Notes under the pieces: generated by a model
Database searches by the model: none
What the model saw: only the letters and a program-made list of their open reading frames with translations
What the model was told of the DNA's origin: nothing
Position numbers and translations under genes: made by a program
Assembly (NCBI GenBank): GCA_905178155.1
Contig: CAJINV010000001.1
Coordinates: forward strand, 15,190,142-15,254,141
Direction: 5' to 3'
DNA: 64,000 bases
DNA from: Amoebophrya sp. A120
Lineage: Eukaryota; Sar; Dinophyceae; Syndiniales; Amoebophryaceae
Shown here: in pieces, positions 1 through 12,200 of the stretch
Position numbering within the stretch: position 1 is the first letter of the stretch
Layout of the letters: the number at the start of each line of letters is the position of its first letter

Positions 1-715
1 GCTCAACCATCCTCCTCATATGAACGAGTTTTACGCTGATTGATAGTGAGTCCTCTTGGCACGTCAACCTGTTTCGCCGCATATGCAGCGTCACGCCTTA
101 AGGTTAATACTGTCCCACAACGAAAGATCCCGAATGGTACTCATTCAGTATGTTCTTCTAGTAGTGCAGATCGAAGCTATGTGCTGTTTTTGTCTTGGCT
201 TTTCCTTGGCATCATAGCAATGCAAGGCACGTAAGAAGCCAAATCCATAGCAGTTCCAGACAGGTTAAAATTTTTAGAATTTCAGGCTAAGCCAGTTCAG
301 TTGTTTTTAGATGCTCTTTCTCAACACATGAGCAAAGAAGAATGTTGTCGCGTGCGTGACTCGATCTTTGGGCTTATCCGTTGGATCAATACAAAATGCC
401 ACTGACACCGAATGTGGCCTGCGCTCCGAGGTGAATGATCCACCTTCGTCTTACATACAAGTTGATCTCGTGACAGCGACCACCCGACGCTTTCTCTAAG
501 TATGTAGATAGTGTCTAGATCACGCTTGATTTGCGTTTTTTATTTTTTTTTTCGCGATCATTTAGGTTTTGCTTTTGCTTATCTTTGCCCTCCGAAAGAG
601 CGGAATCAAAGTCAGTGCGAATATGAATATCCAAGATGGACGAATCCTGTCTTCAGTATTGGAGTGCGTTATGACAGAGCGCTGAGTCCTCGTCCCGCAC
701 CGATTCCGAAGCGCC
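1..715. other. intergenic, upstream of U2AF gene
   Basis: No recognisable gene. The longest open stretch (40-234) has no family resemblance and no start context that stands out. A T-rich stretch lies at 536-553. In the frame of the U2AF exon a TGA at 683-685 closes the reading frame upstream, so the coding sequence cannot begin before 686 unless another exon exists. Confidence 0.5.
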
Positions 716-3195
716 ATGAAGCGGTCGCGGGAGCGAACGCGGCGACGGGCGCCCGACGGCAGCCTTTTTCGCTTCGACAGTCCACCCCGGGATGCGCAAG
801 GAAATCTGATAAGCAGCACGAGCGGCGGCAAACAGCCGTTCCCCTTCAATATCTGGCAAGTCCGTCCAGAGCCGATCGTGACAAACTTCTCGAAACTGAA
901 GAACGTGATTGCCGCGGACAGTTCGCTTTCTCTCGCGGTGGATTATCCTGATTAAAAGCGTCCCCACACCAGAGTCAAGATGGGGATTTTGCAACACAAA
1001 CCTAGGAGTTTTGGGAGTCACGCATGACAAGTTTCAGTCCGTAAGGTAGTGCAAGTTAGCAAGGAAAGCCGCATCACAAATCGACCTGCTAATCCTGTTT
1101 ACAGCATTACAAGTTCCCAAACAGGATTGAAAATGCCTGTCATGGGGTTGCGCATCACAAATGTTCCTGTCATGGCAAATCTGCATGACAACTCTGGGGT
1201 GGGGACGTTTTTACACAGGATATGGATTGCCAGATGGCGATGTCGGAGCTGTACGTCGGAAATCTGCCGCCCGGAATAACCCCCGATATCAAATGTAAAA
1301 ATGTCTGGGTCTGGAAGAATGCAACTTGTGATGCTAGTTTCGATGTCTAAAAAATTTGTGTTGCATGAGCAGGAAAAGGAGTCTAATTTTTGCTACGCGG
1401 AGAGGGCATTTGTCATACGGAATGGGCATCAAGAATCCCCCAAAAAACCTGTGATGCTAGGGCATGCATTACAGGCATCATGGGTCATGAGATGACAAAT
1501 TTTGCATTCTTCCAGACCCAGACATTTTTGCATTTGATACCCGAGCAGTTAAAGCAATTCATAAACCGCTGCGCGGCGGTGCTCGGGATTGGACCGCAAG
1601 CGGGACTAGTGACCGCTAGCAACTACGAAGACACGTCAGACGAGAGCGGGGAGAGCGAAGGGGAAGATGGGCAACCGGCGAAACAATTTGCATTCGGGTT
1701 CTCCTCCTCCAATGGGCGCAGCAGCAAGCAGACGAAGACGCCGACGGGCGTCGTCGCATCCGTGGCGATGGCGTCGAAGGACCGAAATTTTGCGTGGGTG
1801 ACCTTCAGGAAGGACAGGTACGCACTTTTGTCTCTGCAAATGAGCGGCATTTATTTGTGCGGTAAGAAGCTAAGGTTCGGTCGGACCTACGCACAAATTC
1901 GTTTACGTGAAACAAAAAACTCCCTGCCCCACGACCATGCTGCACTTTGCGGACACTTTGCTTCGCATCTTTTGCAAAATACTGAAATCAAATGGGACAA
2001 AATTTGTACTTAACCTGCTTGGGGCAACCACATTTTGCCACGCTTGCATGCAACATTGGATCACCAAGCACGAGCAGGAATAAAGCACTGGCTGTACTAG
2101 CACTATTATCCGCAAAAGAGTTGTGCAAGTGAAGGGAAAACAAAGTGCCGATTTTTCGTATCTACATCCCAATGAGGCGGAAGACCGCGGTCTGCTGGTC
2201 GAGGAACTGAAGGCTATTCAGGTGGACCAGGCAAACGTTACCGTGGGCGCCATGCAGCAGCAGAACGCGCAGCAGGCGGCCCTGGCGCAACAGCAGTTGC
2301 AACAGCAACCCTACAACGCGGCGGCGATGCTGCCGAGTGGTTCGACGCAGATGAACTTGGGGATTCTGCAGGATCAGAAGTACTGCCTGCACAACATCCC
2401 GTCCAGCGTGGAGGAGGAAAAGATCTCGCAGCTGCTCCGTACCTTTGGCCCGCTGAAGTATTTCCAGGTGGTCAAGCTGGACGGACAAAGCATCAAAGCG
2501 GCGTTTTTCGAATTTTCCGACTACTTCACGCAGAAGAACGCGCCCGTGACGCTGCAAGGGCTCACGATGGCGGGGAATAAGCTGCAAATTATCACCCCGG
2601 AGGAGGCGTTTCAGGTCGGGTTCGGCCGCGGGAAAGTGTCCATCGGGGATAGGGTCATCCCCTCGAAAATCCTCTACATTGGGAGTTTCATTTCGGAGCA
2701 AGAACTCTGCAACGACGAGGAGTACGACGAAATTTGTGCGGATATCAGGGACGAATGTGCCACCTATGGTAACTATTGTTGTTTTTGATCAGAGGATTCT
2801 TGGTTTTTTGTGATTTCATTTCCATTCCCACCACCGCTCCACCAGTATAGTTTATTTCTTACATGCTGCCGAAGAAATCATTTGAAAAAATATTTTGCCT
2901 TTCAGGTAGAGTCATTGACATGGTTGTTCCGCGTCCTCACGACGACACCATCACGGACGCGGACAGGCTCCGCGGTGTGGGGTATGGTTTTATCGAATTT
3001 GCCGACGTGGTGTCGTCCAGTAAGGCAAAACGCGACTTCGACGGGCGAAAATTCGGGGACTTCACGATGGAAGCGAATTTTTTCAACGTGAAATTGTGGC
3101 AAGATCGGGACTTCAAGTCTGTGAAACCCAACACGGAGGCGGAGCCGGTAATACACGCGAATGAGGAGGAAATGGACATTTCTTCAAGTGGGTGA
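716..3195 (+). CDS. U2AF2: U2 snRNP auxiliary factor large subunit (U2AF65-like)
   Basis: Nuclear splicing factor of the family that binds the polypyrimidine tract upstream of 3' splice sites. The first in-frame ATG after a stop is 716; the N-terminus is basic (MKRSRERTRRR). RRM1 begins at about 1237 with ELYVGNLPPGIT and ends near 1880 (RNFAWVTFRK as RNP1-like). RRM2 is around 2370-2610 (KYCLHNIPSS, AAFFEFSD). The C-terminal UHM runs 2660-3110 with ILYIGSF, DEEYDEICADIRDEC, and the GRKF R-X-F motif. The last intron (about 2769-2905) is GT-AG and rejoins TYG to RVIDMVVP. Introners at 944-1222 and 1287-1539 interrupt the N-terminus and RRM1; removing each with one repeat copy gives AVDCQMAMSELYVGN and GITPEQLKQF. 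A Gln-rich linker lies at 2252-2310. The intron joining about 1890 to 2125 has no clear boundaries. Stop TGA at 3193-3195. Confidence 0.9.
944..1222 (+). mobile_element. introner family C, copy 1
   Basis: 279-bp insertion in the U2AF N-terminal exon. It starts TATCCTGATTAAAAGCG and ends with the inverted counterpart CGTTTTTACACAGGATA, so inverted terminal repeats are about 28 bp. Flanking 5-bp direct repeat TGGAT at 939-943 and 1223-1227. Without it the frame reads GTG GAT TGC CAG; with it a stop (TAA) follows at once. Same length and same orientation as the copy at 13746-14024. Confidence 0.85.
1287..1539 (+). mobile_element. introner family A, copy 1
   Basis: 253-bp insertion inside RRM1 of the U2AF gene. 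Ends are TATCAAATGTAAAAATG and CATTTTTGCATTTGATA, with the inverted repeat extending through TCTGGGTCTGGAAGAATGC. Flanking direct repeat CCCGA at 1282-1286 and 1540-1544. Removal of the element and one repeat gives ACC CCC GAG CAG, restoring the RRM1 reading frame. Inside are short motifs related to GTCATGC/GCATGACA shared with the other families. Confidence 0.88.
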
Positions 3196-4026
3196 CGACG
3201 AGTCATCATCTACTCTTCATCTATCTTCGGAAGATGAACAGAAGGAACCATGATTTTTCCCAACCCGTATTCAAACATTCTTCCAATTAACAGCGACTGG
3301 CGATACTAGATTGATGACAACACAAACTCTTGCGACCACTTCTTGAGAAATGGCTCCTGGTACTGCTCGCGCAAGTGCGAAGTGAAGTATCAGCGTGATC
3401 CGACTCCAAGCCGCACTGGTGCGCCTGCCTGCCTTTTCACATTGCGTGTTCCTGTTTTCATCTATGAATGTCACAACTGGCCAGCACAAGAAGGACCTAC
3501 TCTTGTGGATGTTCCAAAACTCCGCTTCTTTCTGGTCTTGGCGCTATTACTGCAACAGCAGAAGAACGATCACATCAATAGACACCTAAAACGAATTTGA
3601 AGAAAACGCTACGAACGGAACAAGATCATATCATAGATAGAAGGGGCAGCTCGAAAAAGTACAACAAGGAGCGCCCATTACTCCTACCTCCTACTGTATC
3701 TTCTTTTCTACTAAGTAACAACGAACTCTTTAATATGTTGCTTTGCTTTTTTTCGCAGCAGGGCCGGCTACACCAGAAAGACACTTTACAACAGTTTCCT
3801 ATGTATAGAAAATAACCAAAGTCATCTCCTTTTCCTGTTTTACCTAAGTGAAGAAGGCGTTTGCTCTTTCTCTATTCCACAAAGATGGGCGGCACGACCA
3901 GACGACCACAGCTCTGAAAAATAACAGCACAATAACGCGAAGAAGTACCACGACGACGTTTTCTACTTCACACCTCGATTGCAGGTGGTACCACCTCCCC
4001 CCCACCCCAAACTCCGACGACCCACT
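3196..4026. other. intergenic between U2AF and Rpn1 genes
   Basis: About 830 bp without a supported gene. Short open frames at 3343-3600 and 3597-3815 have no family resemblance and no exon-like boundaries. The stretch presumably holds the U2AF 3' UTR and the Rpn1 5' UTR. A possible 3' splice site (TTGCAG, 3979-3984) just before the Rpn1 start could serve a 5' UTR intron or a trans-splice acceptor; this is inference. Confidence 0.4.
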
Positions 4027-7000
4027 ATGTCGAACGACAGCAAGAAGCCGGGGCCCACCAGCGGCACTAGCGGTGCGGCATCTTCTACCGCCGGAGCGAC
4101 GAGAAAGGAGGACCCCAGTAACAAGAGCAAGAAGGATTTGAAAAAGGAAGCGCTGAATGAGGAGGATCAGAAGCTCAAGGACGAGCTGGAGCTCCTCGTC
4201 CAGCGAGCGACAGAGAAGCACGACGTGAAGATCATAAAGGCCAGTTTGGACAATGTCAGCGAGAAGCTCAAAACCGCGTCGTCAACAATGACCAGCGTGC
4301 CCAAGCCGCTCAAGTTTCTGCGACCACACTACGAAACGCTGCAGAAATTCTACGAAGCGGAGAAAACAAAGTTCCTCGCCAAGGACGACGTAACCTGCAG
4401 GCTGTACGCAGACGTGTTAAGCGTCCTAGCCGCGGTGAAGTCCCCACCAAAAAGAAAAGCGGACGTGAAGAAACAAGAGGAAGAGGCCGCAAAGAAGGCT
4501 GCGGAGGAGGAAGGTACGATTGTCGCGATTACATTGCAGTGAATTATTTGTTTCAATTTTTCTTGCTAGCGTTTATATCGCTGTGGACGTGATGAAAGCG
4601 GATGTTACTGTTAGTAAGTACCTGTATCAAGGAGGATCGCAAGAAATCCAAACCACTTACAAATTTCAGCTAAGAAGCAAGCAGAGGCATCGGGCGAGAA
4701 AAAGAAGGACGAAGAAAAAAAGGAGGAGGAGCAGCCTACAGAAAAGAAAGAAGAGGTCTTCGTTGAAGAACTGGATCCCTACAAGGCGAACCGGTCAAGG
4801 GAGTGCCTCAGGTGCGGAGCAAAAACTTTTTGTTTTGCTAGCTTGACAGGCCGATGATCTCGATGTGGAACGATGAGACTCAGTTTTGCTAGGGTGCCGA
4901 TTTCATCTTTGCTTGGCTCGTAAACAAAGGTGCTGTTTTTAGTTAGTAGCGAGTGTGTAAGAGGTCTTATCAAAACAGGTATCGGCTAGAAGGTACTAAG
5001 GGCGACACATTCGTAACCTGGGGCCACGAGTACGTCCGACACTTGGCGGGTGAAGTCATTTACTGCTACCACGCCATTAACGAAGGCGACGACGATGCAA
5101 TGGAAATCGAGGGTGAAGGTACTTGTTTCTCATGTCTACCAATGCAAAAACAAACCTCGAGGGCGTCGATTTTGAAATATGCCTGTTTCCATCGAATCCA
5201 CCGCTTTATCGTATGCGAACGAACTAAACAGACACGCCCGAGCCTTCCTACAAGCCGGACGTGAAAGAGCTGCTGAACCTTGTGAGCGTGATCGTGCCCT
5301 TCCAAATCAAGCACAACGAGGAGACCACGGCCATAGACATGCTGTTGGAGGTTGAGCAGATAAAAATGCTCCCGGACTTGTTGGATGCGTCCACCGTGAA
5401 TCGTGTTTGCCTGTACCTGATGCAGACCGCGGTGTACGCCGGTCAGGCGGAAGAGACGCTGGCTTTGCAGAAGCTCGTGTACGACATCAACCTGAAATTC
5501 AAGCGGTACACCGAGGCGCAGCGGGTGGCGTTGAAGATGAAAGACCACGAGCTACTGGTGAAAGTGTTCGCCGACTGCGAATCCCTCACCACGAAGATTC
5601 AGATGGGATACGTGCTGCGACAACACCGATACCACTACGTAGAGGAGGACTGGGACGAGAAAATTATCGAAGCCGCAACGGGCGAGAACTGGATGAAAAA
5701 ATACTACAAGCACATCGGGAAAGAGCTGGATGTAATTTTACATTGTTGTATGTGCACACCTTACTCTGTTGTGACTAGGTTCTTTTTCTTAATCTCGAAT
5801 CAAAGGGAGTAAAAGTCATCGAAAAAGAACACAAAAACAGGTGCTGGAACCCAAGCTTCCGGAGGATATCTACAAGAGCCATTTGGAAGAAAAAAAGCAG
5901 CAAGTAGTGCTGGACAGCGCAAAGCAGAACCTCGCTTCAACCTACGTGAATGCGTTTGTCAACGCTGGGTTCGGCAAAGATAAGCTTATGACCGTGGGGG
6001 AAGTCTGGCTGTATAAAAACAAGGTACAGGAGATGTCCTCTAATCCGAAAAATGCAGTGCCAACTAGCTACATTTTCTGCGGCGTGAGTACTCATCTGTC
6101 GTCCATATGGTATTTCTCAAATGCCACGCTATCGCAAAGAAACTGAAATAAACAGGAACACGGTATGATGGCCGCCGCCGCTTCGAGATGTCTGATTTCG
6201 CTCTGGGACACCGAAGTCTTGGATGAGGTCGACAAGTACCAGTACGCGTCCGAAGAATACATCAAAGCGGGTTACTGCCTTTCCCTGGGGATCGCGATGT
6301 CCAATGTCAAGAGTGAGACGGATCCCGTCTGGGCTCTGCTCCAGGACACTGTCGAATCGTATTTCATTTCTTAGTACACTTCATAGATAGATGTAGAAGA
6401 CGAGAGACCCGCCGACGCACTTGTATAAATGTTCATGGGATTTTGCTTTTGCCTCGCATGTGGTCAGCATGGATGAAAGGTGCAAATTTCCGTACACGAC
6501 AAACCCAAATTCTCAGGGGCGGGCAGAAGGAGAAGATAGCAGCCATTATGAGTTTGGGTTTCGCTTACGCATCAACAAAGCACGAGGAGATAGTGGAAAA
6601 CCTCACGCCGCTTATCGTAGACGTGGACGCATCGATGGAGTATTTTTTTGATCATTTGCGACTTTATTCACTTTGTGTGCTAGTCCGAAGATTTTGGCTG
6701 GTGCAGAATGGGAGTCCGTCATTGGCTCTTAATCGTCAAGGATGAATAGAATAGAGGTTTATTCCACAATATTCCAGGCTCTCTGCAGTGTGCGCCCTCT
6801 CTGTCGGGATGGTCATGATGGGCAGCGGCGACGCTGACATTTGCGGCGCCATCGTTGCAGCGCTTGAGGAGCGGATGAAGTTGACCGGCGCTTTGGACAG
6901 TTCCGTGGCCACCCTTTTCCCCATGGCCCTGGGCTTGATCATGGTTGGCGTCGGCGAAGGAACAGAAGAGTTCAAGCTCGAGGCGCTGGTATCGGATTTT

Positions 7001-8584
7001 GGAATTTACTTATTTGAAAAGCATGAACAAAAGCAAAACCAGGTAGAGGTACCACTTAAGTAGTAAGTACCTACTTACCTGGAAGATTTTTCTTTTTTCG
7101 TCCGTGCGAATGCTCTACCTCTATCCAAAGCATGATTGTTTGTCACCAAAAACAACGACAGATGGAGATGCTGAAGCAGATCAGCCACCCGCTCGGCGCT
7201 TTCGCGGCCAACCTCATCACGGGGTTCGCCTACGCCGGCAGCGGGGACGTGCTGCAGGTGCAAAAGATGATGCAGGTGTGCGGGGACCACAACAAACACA
7301 GCAAGGACGAGAAGGAGGAGGAAAAAAAGGAAGAAGGCGCGGCCGAGGGGGAGAGCGCAAAATCCACCTCCCCCGCCGGCGGCGCCGCACTGCTGTCCAT
7401 TGCGGCGATTGCGTTTTCCGACGACTTAAGCCGGGAGATGTGCATGCGGATGGTCGAGCACATCCTCCAGTACGGAAACTTGCAGCTGCGGCGAACAGTG
7501 CCATTGGCGATCGGCCTGTTGTTCGTGTCCAACGCAAAGCAAGCGGCAATAGACCTGCTCAGTATATTATTTTTGTGTGTCAGTGAAGATGTCCATCAAT
7601 TTATATTCTTGTTGACCCCGGCTCCTCTGGTAGGCAAGTCAGTGGAGTTAGTCCTCAGTTTCTGTACGAAAGTTTTTTGCCGTGCTTTCCAGTGCTGTTC
7701 AGCGTCTCGACCGCCTTCATAGTCAATCTTTTCCCATAACCATATTTCAGGTAAGCTCTCCCACGACGCAGACGTAGAAGTAGCTTCCGCGGCGATTTTC
7801 GGCATGGGTATCATGGGCGCTGGCACGAACCACGCGAAAATTGCCGGTTTGCTCCGACAACTTGCTGCGTACTACGCAAAGGACGCCAACGTGCTCTTTG
7901 TCGTCCGTATCGCACAGGGGTTACTCTACCTCGGCAAGGGGTTGCTCACACTCACTCCTGTGCACAGCGACAGGTTACTCGTGAACAATGTGGGCATGGG
8001 CGCTTTGCTCACCCTGATGACCGTCATGCTCAACTCCAACACACTTCTGTTCACCCACCACATGCACTGGCTCCTGTACAACTTTCTATCGATTTTCAAA
8101 TATCTTACGTCGATGCTTTCACATCGTTTTCATTTATCCTTGCCCAAGACTGAGTTCTCCTTCTCATGTCCTTATTTGTTGTGGTGGTAAGGCCGCTGCG
8201 GCAATGTACTTAGTTTCTCTTTCTCCTGTGGCACAACAAGATTTTTTTCAGCTAAGGACAACTGCATGGCGTAAATCTCACAAAAATGTTCATCACAGCT
8301 ACATGATTGTGCCAAGTTTGGCTACCCGCATGCTGATATGTGTCGACGAAGAGGGGGAGCCGGTCCCCGTCACCGTGCGGGTTGGGCAGGCTGTGGATAC
8401 CGTTGGACAGGTGGGGAATCCGAAGTCCATCACCGGGTTCCAGACGCACACCACTCCGGTCCTTATGGGCGCCGGCGACCGAGCTGAACTCGCAACGGAC
8501 GAGTTTTTGGCGGAAACAAACGTGTTGGATGGTGTCGTAGTGGTCCGGAAGAATCCCGACTACAAAAAGGAGACTGCGGCATAA
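4027..8584 (+). CDS. PSMD2: 26S proteasome regulatory subunit Rpn1 (PSMD2)
   Basis: Base subunit of the 19S regulatory particle and receptor for ubiquitin and UBL shuttle proteins. ATG at 4027 precedes a Ser/Thr/Lys-rich leader, then the family block DELELLVQRA and SSTMTSVPKPLKFLRPHY. Later exons match the family closely: WGHEYVRHLAGEV (about 5020), KYYKHIGKELD (5700), the PC-repeat region with GFAYAGSGDVLQVQKM (7225), MGIMGAGTNHAKIAGLLRQL (7804), AQGLLYLGKG, and the C-terminal RVGQAVDTVGQVGNPKSITG and GFQTHTTPVL. Introns I could place are GT-AG: 4514-4669, 4812-4978, about 5119-5231, 5732-5840, 6027-6156 and others, with codons rejoining in frame. A Glu/Lys-rich insert at 7300-7370 matches the acidic loop of the family. 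The exon join between about 8080 and 8300 is unresolved. Stop TAA at 8582-8584. No introner was found here. Confidence 0.93.
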
Positions 8585-9296
8585 AGTCTGATATTTTTTG
8601 ACATCATGAAAAATATACAGACTGAATCAGCGACTGATGAAAACTTCTCCTTTCCTCCCCAGAACATCCGGAGGTAGTAGTAGATTTTTTCAACATTTTT
8701 TCTTCATAAGCTTACGAATGTGGCATACAAGTAGGATCATGTTGCCCATGGATAAGATGAATAGTTGATAGAGGCTTCTATCTATAGCGACGTATGAGTT
8801 TGGTTTGTAGTGCTTGTTCTGGGGGTAAGCAGCTCAGGATTGGAGATTTGTGTAGAAGTATAGGGATGATCTTCAACGGCGACTACTTCAGAAACTAGAA
8901 CACAACTTACTAGCTACTTCTCAACGTCGGCATCCTAGTCGATGTTGGTCAACACTCCCGGATGCATGCAGACGTTGTTCGACAGGTGTTCTAGTAGTGA
9001 GGGTCGGTAGTATATTCCGGTGAATTCAAAGTATCGTCTGGTCTGCGTCTTGATTTTTCGTTCACGAATGTAGTTCTCGTGTTTTGCTACCGCTTTAGTT
9101 ACACGGAGTTTTATTAGGTGATGGAGTTATCTTTCTGTTTTAGTACTGTTTCTCGCTCTGTGTCTACAAATCCTCCTGTCGCTCTGTCGTGTTTTGCGCC
9201 TAAAAACTAACGCAGCATTCGAAGTCGTAGGCACGCGATTAAGTGAAATCGTTGAAACAGTACAATGATGTCGCGCGGCGCGTAGAAGTCAGAAGA
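8585..9296. other. intergenic between Rpn1 and golgin genes
   Basis: About 710 bp of AT-leaning sequence without a supported gene; stops are frequent in all frames. Nothing like a repeat or RNA gene was recognised. Confidence 0.45.
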
Positions 9297-12200
9297 ATGT
9301 CGACAGTCGAAGAGCGCATCAAGGTGTTGCCCCGGGACAAATTGGAGAATTTGTTCCACAAGAGTTTGGAAAAATGCCGGACGGTGGAGGGGCAAGCTCA
9401 AGCGTTACAGCAGGAGCAGGCGGTTGTAAAAAAGGAACAAGAAGTTACACAACCTAGTGAAAAGGAAGACAACACACAGCCGGATGTTCAACAAAAGAAC
9501 GACGTAGATGACGACACAGCAGGGGCGGAAAACAAGGAGGCGCAGGAGCAAGAGAGGATACACGCGGAGCAAGTGGCGGAGTTACAGAAGAAACAAAATT
9601 CCGACTTGGAAGACCAGCGAGCGAACTGCGAACGAGAATGCGCGTCGTTGCAAGCCTATCAAATGTGAAAGTGTCTGGGTCTGGAAGAAAGCAACTTGTC
9701 ATGCTGATTTTGGATTCTAAAAACATTTGTATTGGATGAGCAGCAAAGAGAGTCCAAGTTTTGCTACACGGAAAGAGCGTTTGTCATGCGGTATAGGCAT
9801 CAGGAAGCCCTCACAAAATCTGTGATGCTAGAGCATGCATCACAGACATTAGGAGTCATGCAAAATGTGCATGACAAGCCTGGCAATCTTCCAGACCCAG
9901 ACATTTTTACATTTGATAAAGCCTCTCTGGACGAAGTGCGGGGCCGACTGGTGGCTTCGGAGGAGGATTCAGAAGTTGTAGACGAGGGGGGAAGCAGTGC
10001 AGTTGTACTACCAGTGGACGAGGCGGCGCTCAGCGAGGCTCTTGCGTCGCAGGAACACGAGGACTTGCGAAAACGTCTTGCGACCACGCGAGAAGGAATC
10101 GTCGCAGAGAAACGAAAGGCGCAGGACGAACGCGCACGAAGAAAAGCAAGCGTCGAGGAGCAGCTGCGGGTTCGTGCACAGGAGGCAGAAAGGGAGCGCG
10201 CGCAGAAAAATGCCGTACTACGTGCAGCATCAGACGAGCGAGTACTACGTGAAAGGCAAGATGCGGAGGAGCGCGTCGCATTGGTAGACAAAGAGATACA
10301 GAAACTGAAAACAGCTGTAGAAGACACACAAGAAGATCTCCGCGCTGCAGCAGAAAAGGAAAACCAACTACAGGCTGAAGTTGCAGCAGCCGTGGCGGAA
10401 ACTTCACATCAAGCGAGCGACGAACCTCCTGCGCAGCAGCCAACGCCGCCAGCAGACAGTAACACTGCAGAAGACTGCTCAACCGCATCGAAAAGTGAAG
10501 AGATAGACGCACTGGAAAAACAGCAAGTGGATTTGGAAAACCGAATACAAGCGCTCAAGGCCGACCAGGCACAGAAGGAGGAGGAACTAAACGCGCGGAT
10601 ACGAGATGCGAGGCAAAAAGTGTCGCTCCTGGACGAGCACGCGGCGAAGAGGAAAACACTTGCAGGGGCTGCAAACTTGCGGCGGGAGCTGGAGACGAGA
10701 AGAAACTACTTGACGGAGCTGGAAAAGAATCTTGCGGATTTGTACTCAAACAGCACAAAGTTCGAAGCGGAGCAGACGCAAGTAGTCAAGCAAGAAATAG
10801 CAACGCTAACGAGCGATTGGAAGGGTCTGCTGACAAGTTCAGGTAGTGAGTAAGGTTCAGCCTCGTTTTTGCGTGCCTATCGTGAGGTTGGTTTTTCCTT
10901 CTTTTGAATAAACGTGAAATTGGCATGAAATATTTGAAAATCCAGATTCCTTCTCCGCTGCCACAACCGGGAGACTTACAAACAACGCCGAGTGGATGGG
11001 TGCTTTGTCCTCCGCAGCGAGTAGCGCTTTCCAAAGGATACTGGAAGACAAACGGGAGCGGGTACGCGCGCTCGGGAACACGAACAAAGTCCTGCAGGCG
11101 CAACTGCAGGAGACAAAAGCGGAGGGGAAAGCGGTGGTGAGCGAGTTTTCGGAGAGCCGGAAAGACACGGCGCAGAATGCGCTGGACGAGCTGGAAAAAC
11201 TGCAGAAGGAGGTGGAGGACCTGAAGAGAACCAAAAAGAAAGATGTGGAGTTCACGCAAAAGGAGCAGGAGAAGCTGCAGAAGTACGAAAAAGTGATCCA
11301 GCAAGCGGACGCCAAGCTGAAGGTGAACCAGAAAAAGTGCAGTGCGCTGAAGGAACAACTCCAGAAGCAACAAGAGGAGCACGTGGCGGCGCAAATGGAG
11401 CTCGACCGCGCGAAGCACGCGGGACAGGAGCTGGACTTCGATCACGAGGAAGTGCTGGCCTGCGTCGAAGTGCCTGTGCGGGGGACAGCAGCTAGTGCCT
11501 CATCTACGTCGAGTAGTACTACAAGACCGAAAACGCCGACTGGGTCCGTGGGAGTTCTTACGAAAAACCCGGCGAAAAATTCAACATCGAAAAATCTTCA
11601 GCCAGATTCTGAAATCTGGTGTCTGCTGAAACACCAAAGCAAAAATCTCGACAAGACCAGCACGGCCAAGGACCTCGCCTACAAGCAAAGCAAATGTTGG
11701 TGGCGACTGCAGCAGCTCGAGGAACTGCTCCCGAAAGCCACCAGCACGACGTTCCCCGTGCCCTTGCAAACCCAGTACCGCCAGTTGCTGGAGAAGCAGG
11801 AGCAGCGAGTTTTGCAAGTGACGGAAGTAAGAAAGGAGCGAGAGAAGTGTCTCGAGAATCTCCGTGCGGAGTACCAAAAGTACAAAAAGAAAGCGGACAC
11901 CGTGGCAAAACTGCAACAGCAACAAACGTCCTCGTTCTCTTCATCTTCGGATGGAGCAGGGGGTACATGCACTTCCGAGCAGAGTCTCAAACCCGAGGAG
12001 AGCATGGCCAAGGGGTTGGAGAAGCTACAAAGTGATAACGCGGAACTGCGTTCGCACATCGCCGCGGTGAGCAAGGAAATTCGGGAATTGCAGCAAGGCA
12101 ACACGCTGCACCACCAAACTGTGGGAAAAATCCGCACGGAAATTCTTCGGATTTGTGACTCCCTGGCCCAGAAGTCCACGCAGCAGACCAGCTTCGAGAA

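Noticed and set aside
653-1030. Antisense open frames across the U2AF, Rpn1, golgin and ZNF598 exons
   Set aside because: They mirror the sense exons, lack motifs and are explained by codon composition.
1287-1310. GTAAAA inside the family A end as a normal 5' splice site
   Set aside because: The GT is absent in the copies at 28819 (GGAAAA) and 14093, and using it would break the frame established by the flanks.
3343-3600. 85-codon frame with closely placed cysteines
   Set aside because: Too short, no exon partners, no family resemblance.
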